From Terebella lapidaria (Eukaryota > Annelida > Polychaeta > Terebellida > Terebellidae): 64,000 nucleotides of DNA. The stretch spans positions 744,001-808,000 of the forward strand of contig OX424560.1 in NCBI GenBank assembly GCA_949152475.1, in the 5' to 3' direction. Positions 23,568-35,640 of this stretch are shown here, piece after piece. Numbering within the stretch: position 1 is the stretch's first letter; the number at the start of each line of letters is the position of its first letter. The position numbers and the translations under genes were made by a program. The notes beneath the pieces are model-generated. The model did not search any database. It was not told the DNA's origin and was given only the letters and a program-made list of their open reading frames with translations.

Positions 23568-24400
23568 GACAAAACGTCACATTATGACGTGACGTGTTGT
23601 CAGAGAGAAACCAGACACGTTATGACGTGACGTGTTGTCAGAGAGAAACCAGACACTTTATGACGTGACGTGTTGTCAGAGAGAAACCAGACACGTTATG
23701 ACGTGACGTGTTGTCAGAGAGAAACCAGACACGTTATGACGTGACGTGTTGTCAGAGAGCAACCAGACACGTTATGACGTGACGTGCTGTCAGAGAAAAA
23801 AACAGACACGTTATGACGTATGTGCTGTCAGAGAGAAACCAGACACGTTATGACCTGACGTGCTGTCAGAGAGAAACCAGACACGTTATGACGTGACGTG
23901 CTGTCAGAGAGAAACCAGACACGTTTATGACGTGACGTGTTGTCAGAGAGAAACCAGACACGTTATGACGTGACGTGCTGTCAGAGAGAAACCAGACACG
24001 TTATGACGTGACGTGCTGTCAGAGAGAAACCAGACACGTTATGACGTGACGTGCTGTCAGAGACAAACCAGACACCTTATGACGTGACGTGCTGTCAGAG
24101 ACAAACCAGACACGTTATGACGTGACATGTTGTCAGAGACAAACCAGACACGTTATGACGTGACGTGCTGTCAGAGACAAACCAGACACGTTATGACGTG
24201 ACGTGCTGTCAGAGACAAACCAGACACGTTATGACGTGACGTGTTGTCAGAGAGAAACCAGACACGTTACGACGTGACGTGCTGTCAGAGAGAAACCAGA
24301 CACATTTTGACGTGACGTGCTGTCAGAGAGAAACCAGACACATTTTGACGTGACGTGCTGTCAGAGAGAAACCAGACACGTTACGACGTGACGTGCGGCC
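23568..24400. repeat. 38-bp minisatellite, about 22 units
   Basis: The unit reads roughly ACGTTATGACGTGACGTG, then T/C-TGTCAGAGAGAAACCAGAC. Units differ by one to three bases (GAGAGA against GAGACA, ACGTTAT against ACATTTT). Each unit contains TGACGTGACGTG, a doubled CRE-like half-site. Block A holds the same sequence once, inverted, at about 3187-3222, which shows the array grew from a single-copy ancestor. There is no spacer diversity, so it is not a CRISPR. Confidence 0.95.
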
Positions 24401-26614
24401 ATACAATGTGATAATCTGTGTATATCTGTTGGCTTTGTATATACCCCATCATGCTTCATATTCATTCTAATAGCGGGTACAGACACATTTTACGTACACA
24501 AATATAATAACGGAGACATAAAATAATCGCGTCATGACATGACGCCAATAGTTCATAGAATGTGGTGTACCAATATATGTATGACCATCATACAGCTCAA
24601 GTATTGAACACACAAACCATGAAAACAAACACCGCTCTCGGAATGTGACGAACTGTCTGCAATGGAGTCAGATTCAGGTCTGCCACAGTGATGACCTTGA
24701 CCTTCGTGAGCCAAGCATTTCCGAGGCAGGCATGTCATGTCTGCAGATTCTACAATAGAAGCGGACCAAACAAAATATCATACACTTTTTGTACTCAGCG
24801 CTTAAAAATTCTGCGATATAGGACAAGCTTTTGGACGTAATGAAGTCAACCTTGGCTCTGTGAAATACATGTATAATCCGTGGCGACTGTGTTAAACTGG
24901 AGGAATGATTAGACAGGCGTCAGAAATGACAAGTTAACTCCCAGACGGCCAGTTGCTATGGCAACGTGTTGTCAGATAGAGTCTGTGGCGGTGACCCGCG
25001 GGATCTGACGAGAATACAGGCTGAATTATCAACAACGAAGGAGGAATATGGCTGAAACGTTCGGCATGAGCCGGGCTAATAAAGTATAGAAAATGTCATC
25101 GTGTGTCCATATGCCATAATTTACCGCAATGTGACAGTAGCCTTATGTGACAGTAGTACATGTAGCTAGTTGAGGGTTTGTGCGAGAATTGAACAATTCA
25201 AAACAATTGTCACATCACCAAATTATGAATTGGTGGATATTTTCTCGTTCCATTCGAAACACTCACACCGCCTCCCCCTAATGCACACACTCCCACCTTG
25301 CTCGACTCCTCTCATTCCATCCATAATTACCGCGGTGTCTCACTTTCAATTGGGTAAAAGCTTTTCGTTCAAACTAATTCATTCAGTCAGACACTGCTAA
25401 TATATATCGCAATGCGGTCAGATAACAACGGAGTAAAATAATGTTTTCAATTCCAGCATCTGATGGTGACAAGACTAGCTTACCAACACTGGACTTCACA
25501 TAGGAGTGCGGGAATAATGGGACTTGATTGCAGTATTGTGTCTGAAGTTTAACGGCGTCTACTAGAATTATCCATAAAATAGGCTAAAACACTGCGAAGC
25601 TCATTTCTAGGAGTCTACCATTCATAACAATAGCTGTAGTATGAACTCGCCTCGGACTCACTTGTGTGAGATTCACAGAGACACGCAGTCTGTGGGCTTC
25701 GGGAGGAGATACATAATATATCAGGTTATTTCCGCCAATACCACAATAGTTTCATGATGCGAATGAACAACTTTGAATAAAATATTTTAGAACAGGAACA
25801 AACTACGATGAAATAGTTATCTAAAGACCAATAAGCATCATCGTGAACAATGGGTAAAATACAATTTTCACTTCTAAATTGCTTTCCATGAGGTGAGGTT
25901 TTTTTGGGGAGATATTTCACTCGGACGATAAGTTCGCACTCGGTTGGGAACATTTCCAATGATGAGAACAAGTGACACCAGAACACATCTTATTCAGTTA
26001 CAGTCTGTCTGCTGTATAATTAAAGTAAATTGCTGAATAATTACATATTTGATATGTAGATTGATAGCTGTGGATTCCTCACATCACGGTGTCTGATCTA
26101 TTCTAGCACTTCAGTGTTCACTTCCTTGAGATAATCATTGATCTCCAGGATTGTGATTCATTGATCAACCGTTCCGTGGACTGCTCGTCTGTGAAATGTC
26201 TCGGCGTTTTTGCCTCTTAATTCCTTATCATCTCTCTACATCAAATCTCCCATACAATCGAGGGATGGTCAAAAACATGAAAACTTTGTCGAAAAGATGT
26301 AGCGACTGGTACAATACAGCACAATCAAACTCAACATTATATCGATATAAATTTTCCACGACCATATTGTAAGTATCGAGTATGAGTCGAGGGAATAAAC
26401 CCTTCCTAATCAAGTTTATTTTGATGAGAGTAGAATGTCTTGTTTCATAGAGTCACGGAGGTGAGATTTTGACAAGGTTCAAAAATGAAATATTGAACCG
26501 GCGAAGCATTTGTGTGAACCAATTAGTTGTGACTTGCTGTGCAACACTGTGCATGGTGTTGGAAGGTTTTTGACCGGAAGATGTCGAGTTGTGACATCAA
26601 TCAATGACATCAAT

Positions 26615-27830
26615 CGAGTTGTGACAACTATACCTCATTCTGAACTGAAGTCTCAGCTTAAAAAACTAATCAATAATTCATTTTTCTCTAAAAAGGGACA
26701 ACGTCGGTACCACTATATTGTAGTTAAATATAATACCGCTTATTTTGTTAAAGGCGACTCTGATGCCCCATACAAATATACTGAAATAGATGTGATAAAT
26801 ATGGTTAATTTTCTGATTGATAATATTTTTGTGGAATTTGGTGGTCGAATATTTCAACAAACTATTGGTATTCCCATGGGTACAAACTATGCACCATTAT
26901 TGGCAGACCTGTTTTTATACTCATATGAATCAGATTTTATCCAACATTTACAAAGAGGAGGTTCTAAGAAACTAACATGTAATTTTAATTTCACTTTCCG
27001 ATACATAGATGATGTATTGTCGCTAAATAATCCCAAGTTTGGTGATTATTTGGATGTCATATATCCTAAGGAACTTGAAATTAAGGATACTACAGAATCC
27101 GCTAATTTTTCCAACTATCTAGACCTGAGGTTGGAGATTGATAATGATTCTAACCTGTCAACTAGATTATATGACAAACGTGATGATTTCAAATTTTCCA
27201 TAGTCAATTTCCCTTTTCTAAGCAGCAACATTCCTATGTCACCGGCATATGGTGTGTTTGTTTCTCAACTTATACGCTATTCCAGAGCTAGTTGCAAATA
27301 TGAGGACTTTGTCTATCGAAGTGCCCAGCTAGTCTCTAAACTGCTACGACAAGGATATGTTTTACCAAGACTTATAGCTGCATTTAAGAAATTCTATGGT
27401 CGTCATCATGATCTGGTTGATAAATACAGCAAATCCATGTCTGCCATGCAACTAGATCTATTTTCATGTTAATTTTGGGGAATTCATGACGGGTGCCACT
27501 AGTGGGGCAGGAAATGCTCACTCTTTCCGGAACACCTGATTTCACCTCCTAATGGCCATTCACGGGGGTTCATGAGTTTCTCTGTCATTTTTGTTTTCTC
27601 TCACTTCGTATGCCTGATATGACTTTCTGTCCCCGGACTATGAGATTGGATAACGGACCCTGTTTTGTTTGCTCGGAATACTTAATACTGGGTATTGATT
27701 CCACGTCTATTGGTATCGTCTGCTCGGTGATTTTTATGGGAGCCTTCAGGGCTACGGATAAGGGGGATAACAAGTGAACTAGCTGTGCTTCATACCCCGC
27801 ATTAAAAGCATTTCTCATTTAGCATTTCTT
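26615..27830 (+). mobile_element. 5'-truncated Penelope-like retroelement
   Basis: The element lies in block C. Its 5' part is missing: recognisable reverse-transcriptase sequence starts at about 26620 with TTIPHSELKSQLKKL, and the upstream bases do not look like element sequence. The 3' untranslated region runs past 27472 to about 27830. No GIY-YIG endonuclease is present. A 52-base piece of the tail (27660-27711) also occurs twice in the satellite at 37296 and 37965. Confidence 0.7.
26620..27472 (+). CDS. Partial reverse transcriptase of a Penelope-like element
   Basis: About 283 residues of an open frame encode the palm and thumb part of a reverse transcriptase. Visible motifs are IPMGTNYAPLLADLFLYSYE, the catalytic FRYIDDVLS, and the downstream YLDLRLEID and LSTRLYDKRDDF strings typical of this family in aquatic invertebrates. 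The open frame extends upstream to 26510, but those residues do not resemble the family and probably come from flanking DNA. The first catalytic aspartate region is missing because of the 5' truncation, so the protein cannot be active. Assignment to Penelope-like elements rests on motif memory; a related non-LTR group is possible. Confidence 0.7.
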
Positions 27831-27839
27831 GTTCTTGCA

Positions 27840-28480
27840 ACTCGTAATTGGGGCTCACTCTCATAAAATCTGTAAACTTTCCACCGAGTCATCATTGAAA
27901 CCAGCTCTCAAATGTATCGCCCTGAATAACTGATATCACGTGTCCATATCTCGTGTAATAAGTTGAATGGCCATTTGTAAGTGTAAACAATACTGGAGCT
28001 CGTGTTAATCTTCAAAAACGCGAATGACCATGACCCAAGCTCCAGGTGTTCAGCACGGAGTTAGGCTGGTGATCTGGCTTCCAACAGCAAAATTGAATTT
28101 GAAATTAATGTAAACAGTCTGTCAGATAATTTATTCAATCAAGCCTATTCAGATTACTCCCCTGTTTCCTTACCTCTGTATTGAGTTACAACTTAGATAA
28201 CAAATTGATTGGCTACAGACATATACACAGGAGTCTATGCAAATTCAGCCAGCGGTAACTTGATCTTGAAAATGTTTCATCGCCCTGTTGATAAAATCTA
28301 CGTAATCAGATCACGAATACAGTACATAACAACACATGATCCACAGTAAGCTGTCCTAAACGGTAAATTTCATGTCAGTGAAACCCTTTTGTCCAAACAA
28401 TAAATGTAAATAAACAGGAAGCGGAAATACCGCCATGATAGTGGCTTGCCCCCCCCCCCCCCCCACACACCCTGTGTTCT
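27840..28480. other. Intergenic DNA, nothing recognised
   Basis: No gene or repeat is seen apart from a C-run at 28449-28464 followed by ACACAC. It lies between the Penelope-like element and a LINE remnant. Confidence 0.5.
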
Positions 28481-29695
28481 ACAGCTACTTCGCCATCAAT
28501 CACATGGCGGAAACCTCATACATCCTGGACACCCTTTTCTGCGGCGATGTCATCATCATTCTGGCCTGTCACCGACCTCAGCAGCTCTCCTGTGCACATA
28601 GGTTCTAACCAAAAATAAGGACCATGCAGCAGACACCTTCGTTGCCACCATAGACGTACAGAAGGCCTTCGACTCAGTGTGGCATGACTCCGTCTTTCGG
28701 AAGCTGTTCCTTACCACCAACATCAGGATCCGGGTCAAGCTTGGAGAACATCGCAGTCGTAGTCACACAAGGGAGTTGGTCCACCGGAGAGTATAAACTG
28801 CACCTCAACTCGGTTCTTCACATCCTTGAGTCCACTTGTGTAGGCTCCTGCATTGAACCCTTCTTCTGCGGACCGCCTACATGTGCCACCGACGTGATGC
28901 TGCTAGCTGACTACCGCGAAACTAGAACGATACACCATCAACCCCACCAATACTACCCTCTCCATTTACCCGGGAAAATGAGCCAAGGCCGACAAAATCC
29001 TGGGAGCTAAGTGAAAAAAAAACCCATCACAACCACACCCGACTTCACTCACCTGGGACTCTCATGAGTAGCAGGGAAGCTATCTCCAGATGCGACCATC
29101 TCCGAACGAATAGGCCTAGCCCAGAGAACCTGCTATGTCCTGATGGATGTCGGCTTGTATGGCGCCAACAAAATCCCCCTGGTCACTGTATGTACCATGT
29201 ACAGAACCTTCGTCCTACCCCGACTCCTGTGAGACACTGAGACCGTCTGTGTCACCGCTAGACAGTTGGCAGCTCTTGAGCAGTTTCACCGCTCTATGTT
29301 TTGGGTGATCCAGGGCCTGTCAACAAGAACCAAGCGGATCCCACTTGTGAATTCTGCCATACAGGGCCGGAAGAGCCAACCCACTCCCTCCTCCGATAGC
29401 CGATCCTGGAACAAACCAGATCAAAGTACCCTGCCCTGCTAAAAATTCCTTCCTCCTGGCCAATTTTGATTCAGAGCCAAACAGCACCAGCATATATCTT
29501 GGACTCGAACCAGACTATCAGTGACGGATTCATAGCCCAGGATGCGATATCACAGTGGGAGCACTACTCCAGGATGCTATTTTTTATTATCTGCACACCA
29601 ATGTATGATTCTGGGAGCCACTGCTAACCTTCCTCGACGCCGAAAGTCTGCGCCTAATTAAGAAGGCGGGAAACGCACAGGACAAGATACTGACA
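28480..29695 (+). pseudogene. Dead LINE, reverse transcriptase to C-terminal zinc knuckle
   Basis: Pieces of a non-LTR reverse transcriptase appear in several plus frames with stops and frameshifts between them. Near 28640-28715 there is TFVATIDVQKAFDSVWHD; near 29045-29065 FTHLGL; near 29120-29150 RIGLAQRTCYVLMDVGLYG; near 29205-29225 FVLPRLL; and near 29340-29390 CEFCHTGPEEPTHSLLR, the cysteine-histidine knuckle found at the end of many LINE ORF2 proteins. The expected YADD box is degenerate (TDVMLLADY near 28880-28910). The copy lacks the endonuclease and cannot be mobile. Confidence 0.75.
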
Positions 29696-29891
29696 TTATA
29701 TCAATGTCACATTATTCTTTTCCAAAATATGTATGGCGTATTCCTTTTCTCGACTATGTGGAAAAATTCTACATCGTCACCAGGACAATCCCTTGTCTTT
29801 TCGAACAGTGTAGACCATGTCAGGTCTTACACAGATAATAGATCACCAAACACTATAAAACACACATACCCCTGCATTTCAGTCGACCACA

Positions 29892-30350
29892 TAGGTATAC
29901 GAACACATATAGGATTGCCATTTAACTCCATTATAACGTTTTATGAGAGAAATCACTTTCAAAATGTTTCAATTTTCATAAAATTTCAGTATGTTGAAGC
30001 AATATATATAACTTACAAAATATTAAAAAATCAGCACATGTTGTTGGAATAGATCAAACGCTACAAGCATTTGACTGTTAGCTGCTGACACCTGGCGAAT
30101 TCCTCAGAAAGCAAACTCCCAGAAAGGGCCGGCTTGTTTATATGTATTCATGCGCACAGTAACAGCTCCAATCAACATGAAAATTCACATGTACATAGAG
30201 GAATACCCATAATACCACTATACAAACCAAAACAGAGACATTTTAAAGTGATACATGTGCATTTGGAGGAGAAACTGGGAGTTTTTAAATAATATAGTAC
30301 TTTGATGCCTCATTTTGACCATATAAGGAAATCAATACAGGTCCATAACC
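29892..30350. repeat. 459-bp perfect direct repeat, left copy
   Basis: It is identical by eye, without indels, to 31552-32010 at an offset of exactly 1660 bases. It begins TAGGTATACGAACAC and ends GTCCATAACC. It has no TG...CA LTR ends and no coding capacity. Confidence 0.9.
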
Positions 30351-31551
30351 TAAATAATGGCAATTTTCTTCACATTTTACAATTATAACACCCCACATAC
30401 AGAGGTGATAATCCCCAATTATTGAGCTCTTATGTGAAAAGGGAAGACTTGTAGAGAAGAAATAAAACAGTGATTTTTGCACTTAAGAAAGGAAATATTT
30501 TGAACAAAAAAGTGAGATTTTCTTTGGAAATTTTGATTTGACGCCTGATCAAACATGCTCAAGGACAATTTGGGGTTTGTTTCAGATAAATGTATTATTC
30601 ACCCATATATTACCATCAGTTTGATTCCCCTTGGACTAAATATGTCAAAATTTTAAAAGAGTTGGTAGTCCTACCCCGCTGCTTAGCACCAAACACTTTC
30701 TACCATACTGCTGTCTACACCAATAGTATTCAAATGTCGCAAAATGCTACCACCACACTCTCAATATAGTATATTTCTAAATTAAGCAAAAATTCCAAGG
30801 TTTTAATCTTGACAAAACACAAAAACGTAGACAATTTGTTGAAAATATGGTTTCTGTAAGCCAGAGATCACCGACATTAGGTCACATAGGTGCCTTGTAC
30901 AGGGGACTAATTTATGTGCTGTATGAAATTTATTTATAAAACACATTTATATGATGGACTGCAATCGATCAAACGGCAAGAGACACATATGGGGTCAAAA
31001 ATGTGGTTCTACGGCAATATCGAAAAAAAAATATGGTAAAAAAATCGGAAAAGTGCGTACTTGACCAGATATGGTGCCAAAATTGCAAATAATATACCAA
31101 ATGCATTCTGCAATGCCTAACCTAGCTTATTTATGATCGACTATATAGGTTGTGGTGATGAATTTCAGAGACACCTAGTATTATCCACCGTTCAATTTTT
31201 GGTGGCCATTTCAACACCTTTTTCGGTTAGGCTGTGTCTGAGTCCAGTAGTCCTCAGTGAAAGTGTATAATATTTTACAGTGATTTGAAATATTGGTTAC
31301 TATATGAAAATAAAGAAAATAAAAAGGCACTAACTCCATGTCTTTAGCATTCAAGGGGGGGGGGGGATAAACACCGCCGCTATTAGCATGTAGATATAAT
31401 CCTACATATGTAATAAAAATCCACGTGAACGAAAACTATGGTTGCAATGGTGAAAAATTCATGAATACCGCACACTATCCACACACAAATTAAAGAAATG
31501 CCACAAAACCTGCTAAAAATCTATAATACACAAAATTCCATGTCCTCGGTT
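30351..31551. other. Unique 1201-bp segment between the direct repeats
   Basis: AT-rich, with no recognisable protein. It holds a 13-base G-run at 31357-31369. The left edge ACCTAAA and the right edge TTTAGGT are inverted matches of each other across the two repeat copies, which hints at a mobile element or a duplication junction. Confidence 0.5.
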
Positions 31552-32010
31552 TAGGTATACGAACACATATAGGATTGCCATTTAACTCCATTATAACGTT
31601 TTATGAGAGAAATCACTTTCAAAATGTTTCAATTTTCATAAAATTTCAGTATGTTGAAGCAATATATATAACTTACAAAATATTAAAAAATCAGCACATG
31701 TTGTTGGAATAGATCAAACGCTACAAGCATTTGACTGTTAGCTGCTGACACCTGGCGAATTCCTCAGAAAGCAAACTCCCAGAAAGGGCCGGCTTGTTTA
31801 TATGTATTCATGCGCACAGTAACAGCTCCAATCAACATGAAAATTCACATGTACATAGAGGAATACCCATAATACCACTATACAAACCAAAACAGAGACA
31901 TTTTAAAGTGATACATGTGCATTTGGAGGAGAAACTGGGAGTTTTTAAATAATATAGTACTTTGATGCCTCATTTTGACCATATAAGGAAATCAATACAG
32001 GTCCATAACC
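31552..32010. repeat. 459-bp perfect direct repeat, right copy
   Basis: Same sequence as 29892-30350. The flanks differ (left GTCCTCGGTT, right CATAGGCCCGG), so the shared part ends sharply on both sides. Confidence 0.9.
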
Positions 32011-32840
32011 CATAGGCCCGGCCGAAAAGGGAGAGAGGGGTGAAGTCACCTGGTGGAATATAATGATGTCATTCATTATTGTCTCTACAGATACGCTGGA
32101 TCAAATAAACGATTAAAAACAATCTTAAGTGATTCTCCTCAATCACGGCCACGGTCACAGATATACTTTAAAGTGGATACATGTATTTGCAGATCACTGA
32201 ACTAAACACTTTTTTTTACTTTCTTATCGAATATATGACCAACTAAATCTCGACTCGAATATTAGACGATGTCACTGTGCAAAAAGTCAGTCAGATTCTT
32301 CGGATTCTGGCTCGTCATCTGAAACGGTGGCACGCAGTCTTTTGTTCTGATCGGGGTAGATCCGGATAGATGTGGTTGAATATTGTTTTTGAGATCCCAA
32401 ACGCATTGGGCTATCCAGCATGGCACTTTGGCTCCAGATTCTTAGGATTTTTGAAAACAAATGTTAAATTTTTTGGTGCGGATCTTACAGCTGTTTGCAA
32501 ATGGTGGCTCCCTCTGCCTCCTATTACCCTTATCACAACTCTTTCACAAAACTCACTTCATCGTGTTTCAGTTGCCTTGTGTGTGGTCAAATCAGAACAA
32601 AAGTTTAAGAACCAGAACTCGTCATCAATGAGGACAAAAACAATGGAGGAGTGAAACTTCGGCCTACGAACGCAAAAAATCATGTACTAGTATGTGATAA
32701 TTTTTAAAGCAAGCACGGAAAATTTAATATTCCCAGCGATGTGAATTTACACCAAAAACGTAATTCTATCGTGAGGACTTATCGCCTAGGATCATAGACT
32801 CGCTGCAGATCCATGGTGTAACCACATGGCCGGGCCTGTG
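32011..32840. other. Intergenic DNA, nothing recognised
   Basis: A 94-codon plus frame (32370-32654) has no recognisable domain. On the minus strand near 32290-32350 a short acidic serine-rich stretch ends in a stop, which could be the decayed C-terminus of a transposase-type protein, but this is too weak to call. Confidence 0.4.
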
Positions 32841-35640
32841 AACTAGTGATCCCGATCAGCAGGCGCTGTGGTGTCCTCCAGTTTGGACTGACCTCGTCTG
32901 GCCGGGAAGTGCGGGAGACCCACCTCCTCCCCTTCTTTCTCCCTCCCTCTCACATCATTAGTGACACCAGAATGGGGACTGGTGACACATACCACACTGG
33001 CAGACAGAGCAATCTCTAGAATACATCTCCTCATTCAATACAATATCCGCTAGACACGTGTAGGTTTTTCCTCTCAGGCGAGAGAAGTCTCCAGCATGTA
33101 ATCTGGTCCCTGATGTGGTTGTGATCTTGACTTGCGTTCAAAGACTAAATATTAGCTATGGAATACATTCGAATCATCGATTGCGCAATAGACAATAGAG
33201 AATCGAAAAATCAAGAAGGACTTCCTGGTGTTGGGTTAAGAGTTTGAAAAGCTTGTTTCATTTAATATTGCATTGAAAAGACATCATATTGTTTATGAAA
33301 CACTATGAAAAACCTTTTGGTATTTTTGTGTGCAATTGTTCTCAAAATCATGTGACTTTGGTCTCCACCAAAAAGAGGAAAACGTCCCAGTGAACATTAC
33401 TTGTATAAAAACTCTTCCATTACGTCTGACAAAATTAATTTTGGAGTCTTAAAAACGGAGAAAATAAATATTGGGACGCCGGGTTGAAAGTGACAATGTA
33501 GCTGATGATGGGATGATGTAGCTGATGATGGGATGATGTAGCTGACGATGGGATGATGTAGCTGATGATGGAATGATGTAGCTGACGATGGGATGATGTA
33601 GCTGATGATGGAATGATGTAGCTGACGATGGAATGATGTAGCTGATGATGGGATGATGTAGCTGATGATGGGATGATGTAGCTGATGATGGGATGATGTA
33701 GCTGATGATGGGATGATGTAGCTGATGATGGGATGATGTAGCTGATGATGGGATGATGTAGCTGATGATGGGATGATGTAGCTGATGATGGGATGATGTA
33801 GCTGATGATGGGATGATGTAGCTGATGATGGAATGATGTAGCCGATGATGAGATGATGTAGCTGATGATGGGATGATGTAGCTGATGATGGGATGATGTA
33901 GCTGATGATGGGATGATGTAGCTGATGATGGAATGATGTAGCTGATGATGGAATGATGTAGCTGATGATGGGATGATGTAGCTGATGATGGGATGATGTA
34001 GCTGATGATGGGATGATGTAGCTGATGACGGGATGATGTAGCTGATGATGGAATGATGTAGCTGATGATGGAATGATGTAGCTGATGATGGGATGATGTA
34101 GCTGATGATGGGATGATGTAGCTGATGATGGGATGATGTAGCTGATGATGGAATGATGTAGCTGATGATGGGATGATGTAGCTGATAATGGAATGATGTA
34201 GCTGATGATGGAATGATGTAGCTGATGATGGGATGATGTAGCTGATGATGGGATGATGTAGCTGATGATGGGATGATGTAGCTGATGATGGGATGATGTA
34301 GGATTAACGACAATGTGAATGACCGTGTCCTGTTATCATGGTTATAAACAGGGTCATGAAATATCATGATGTCATGGAAAACCTTCCATATTGTGACGAA
34401 GTTGTATATAGGCCTACTGGTGATTTAGAGGTCTTCACTAAATGCACAACTGACTTCCGAATGTTGCCATCTCATCGTTAGTGTAATCAATTCAGTGGTA
34501 ATTAGTTATGAGAAGTCGAATCATTGATTCCAATTTTTTTGTATGTTTTCTGCATGTACATGTATTGGTATGCGACTGACTTGGTTTTATAAATATATGA
34601 TACTGAAATGTCTATGTTTATTTACGCACGATTCCATCGCCTGCAAAAACATACATATAACAAACTGTTATGTTTCCCGCGCCTCTCAATGGAGAGGAAC
34701 TAGTAAAAGGTCGAATATTTGATTATTACACGATCTATCGATCAGCCGGTCATTGTGACACATCACATGACAACGAATAGCAACAACTTTTGTGCATGCA
34801 GGTCTTCTGGTAGTTCGGTGAATGTTAGAGAAGATTGGAATAACATTTTGTCACGAACAGTCCACCACAGTCAGATTCAGGTCGTGCCATAGAGCGCTTT
34901 GTAAGCTGATGAGCTGATGACCCTAACTTTAGTGGGCTGCTCAATCACGCGACAGTCATGAAATATCAGTGTCCTGTCTGCAGAGTCGATGTATTCTAAC
35001 TCATATTCTAAATAATAACGGACTAAACACTGTATTATACTTCTCGTATTTGATTCAAACTAGCGGTGGAGAAATTGTTTGGAGGCAATGAGGTCAACCT
35101 TCAGAATCGGCAAGACAAATCCCAGACGGCAGGTTGCTATTGCGATATGTAATCACCTGGTAGATCGCGTCTGTGGCGGTGTCCCTCGAGATCAGGCGAG
35201 AATAGAAGCGGACTTATCAACAATGAAGGAGGAATATGGCTGAAACGTTCAAAATGAGCCGAGTTAATACAGTATTATAGGAAATGTACTGGTGCATCCA
35301 TATCATAGTTTACTACACTGTTACACTATTGAAAGAACCATACTAGCTGTTTGTGTTAGCAAGCTGGTTGAAGGTTTGTGGGAGAAATTATCACACAATA
35401 CCAATTGTTACTCAGACAAATCGCCTAAGTGATGGAGTAGTTTTTTGTCCGACTCGACACATGCACACTGTCTTTCCCCCGCTCCCACCCCCTATCCCCC
35501 AATACACACACTACACCTCCATCTGCCCTCCACTCACTTCGTCGAGACTCACTAGTCTCACTTGAAATTTCCGTGGTGTTTTACCTGAACGACAGATTTT
35601 CGTTCAAAATAATCAAATTGCTATTATATATGATGCAATA
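32840..35640 (-). repeat. Duplication block D (partial copy, same orientation as C)
   Basis: 33000-33240 resembles 13090-13390; 34500-34720 resembles 14000-14200 (and inverted A 7200-7400); 34880-35640 resembles 24650-25440. The order is that of block C without the BEL element. A 20-bp minisatellite has grown inside it. No intact gene is seen. Confidence 0.65.
33496..34302. repeat. 20-bp minisatellite, about 40 units
   Basis: The unit is GCTGATGATGGGATGATGTA, with occasional G to A changes (GGAATGATG) or GACGATG. The array gives long open frames on the minus strand, made of a His-Pro-Ile-Ile-Ser-Tyr type repeat; these are by-products of the array. Confidence 0.97.

Larger units (their letters stand above)
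12640..26505 (-). repeat. Duplication block C (inverted copy of block A), split by a BEL element
   Basis: Read on the minus strand and skipping the retrotransposon at 14267-22265, this region follows A from about 60 to 9285 in order, with large gaps: A 4130-6620 and A 7830-8770 have no clear counterpart. The A-C pair therefore forms a degenerate inverted repeat with block B and the spacer in the loop. Confidence 0.7.

Noticed and set aside
23568..24400. CRISPR-like regular repeat array
   Set aside because: The repeats are contiguous 38-bp units without unique spacers, in animal DNA; it is a minisatellite.
26510..26615. N-terminal part of the 320-codon frame before the Penelope-like reverse transcriptase
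   Set aside because: These residues do not match the family; the bases probably belong to the flanking DNA, and the element is 5'-truncated.
29892..32010. LTR retrotransposon with 459-bp LTRs
   Set aside because: No TG...CA ends, no primer-binding site, no polypurine tract and no coding sequence in the 1.2-kb interior.
33435..34367. 310-codon minus-strand open frame of Ser-His-Ile repeats
   Set aside because: It is only the translation of the 20-bp minisatellite. A 20-bp unit keeps three frames rotating without stops, and there is no start context or domain.
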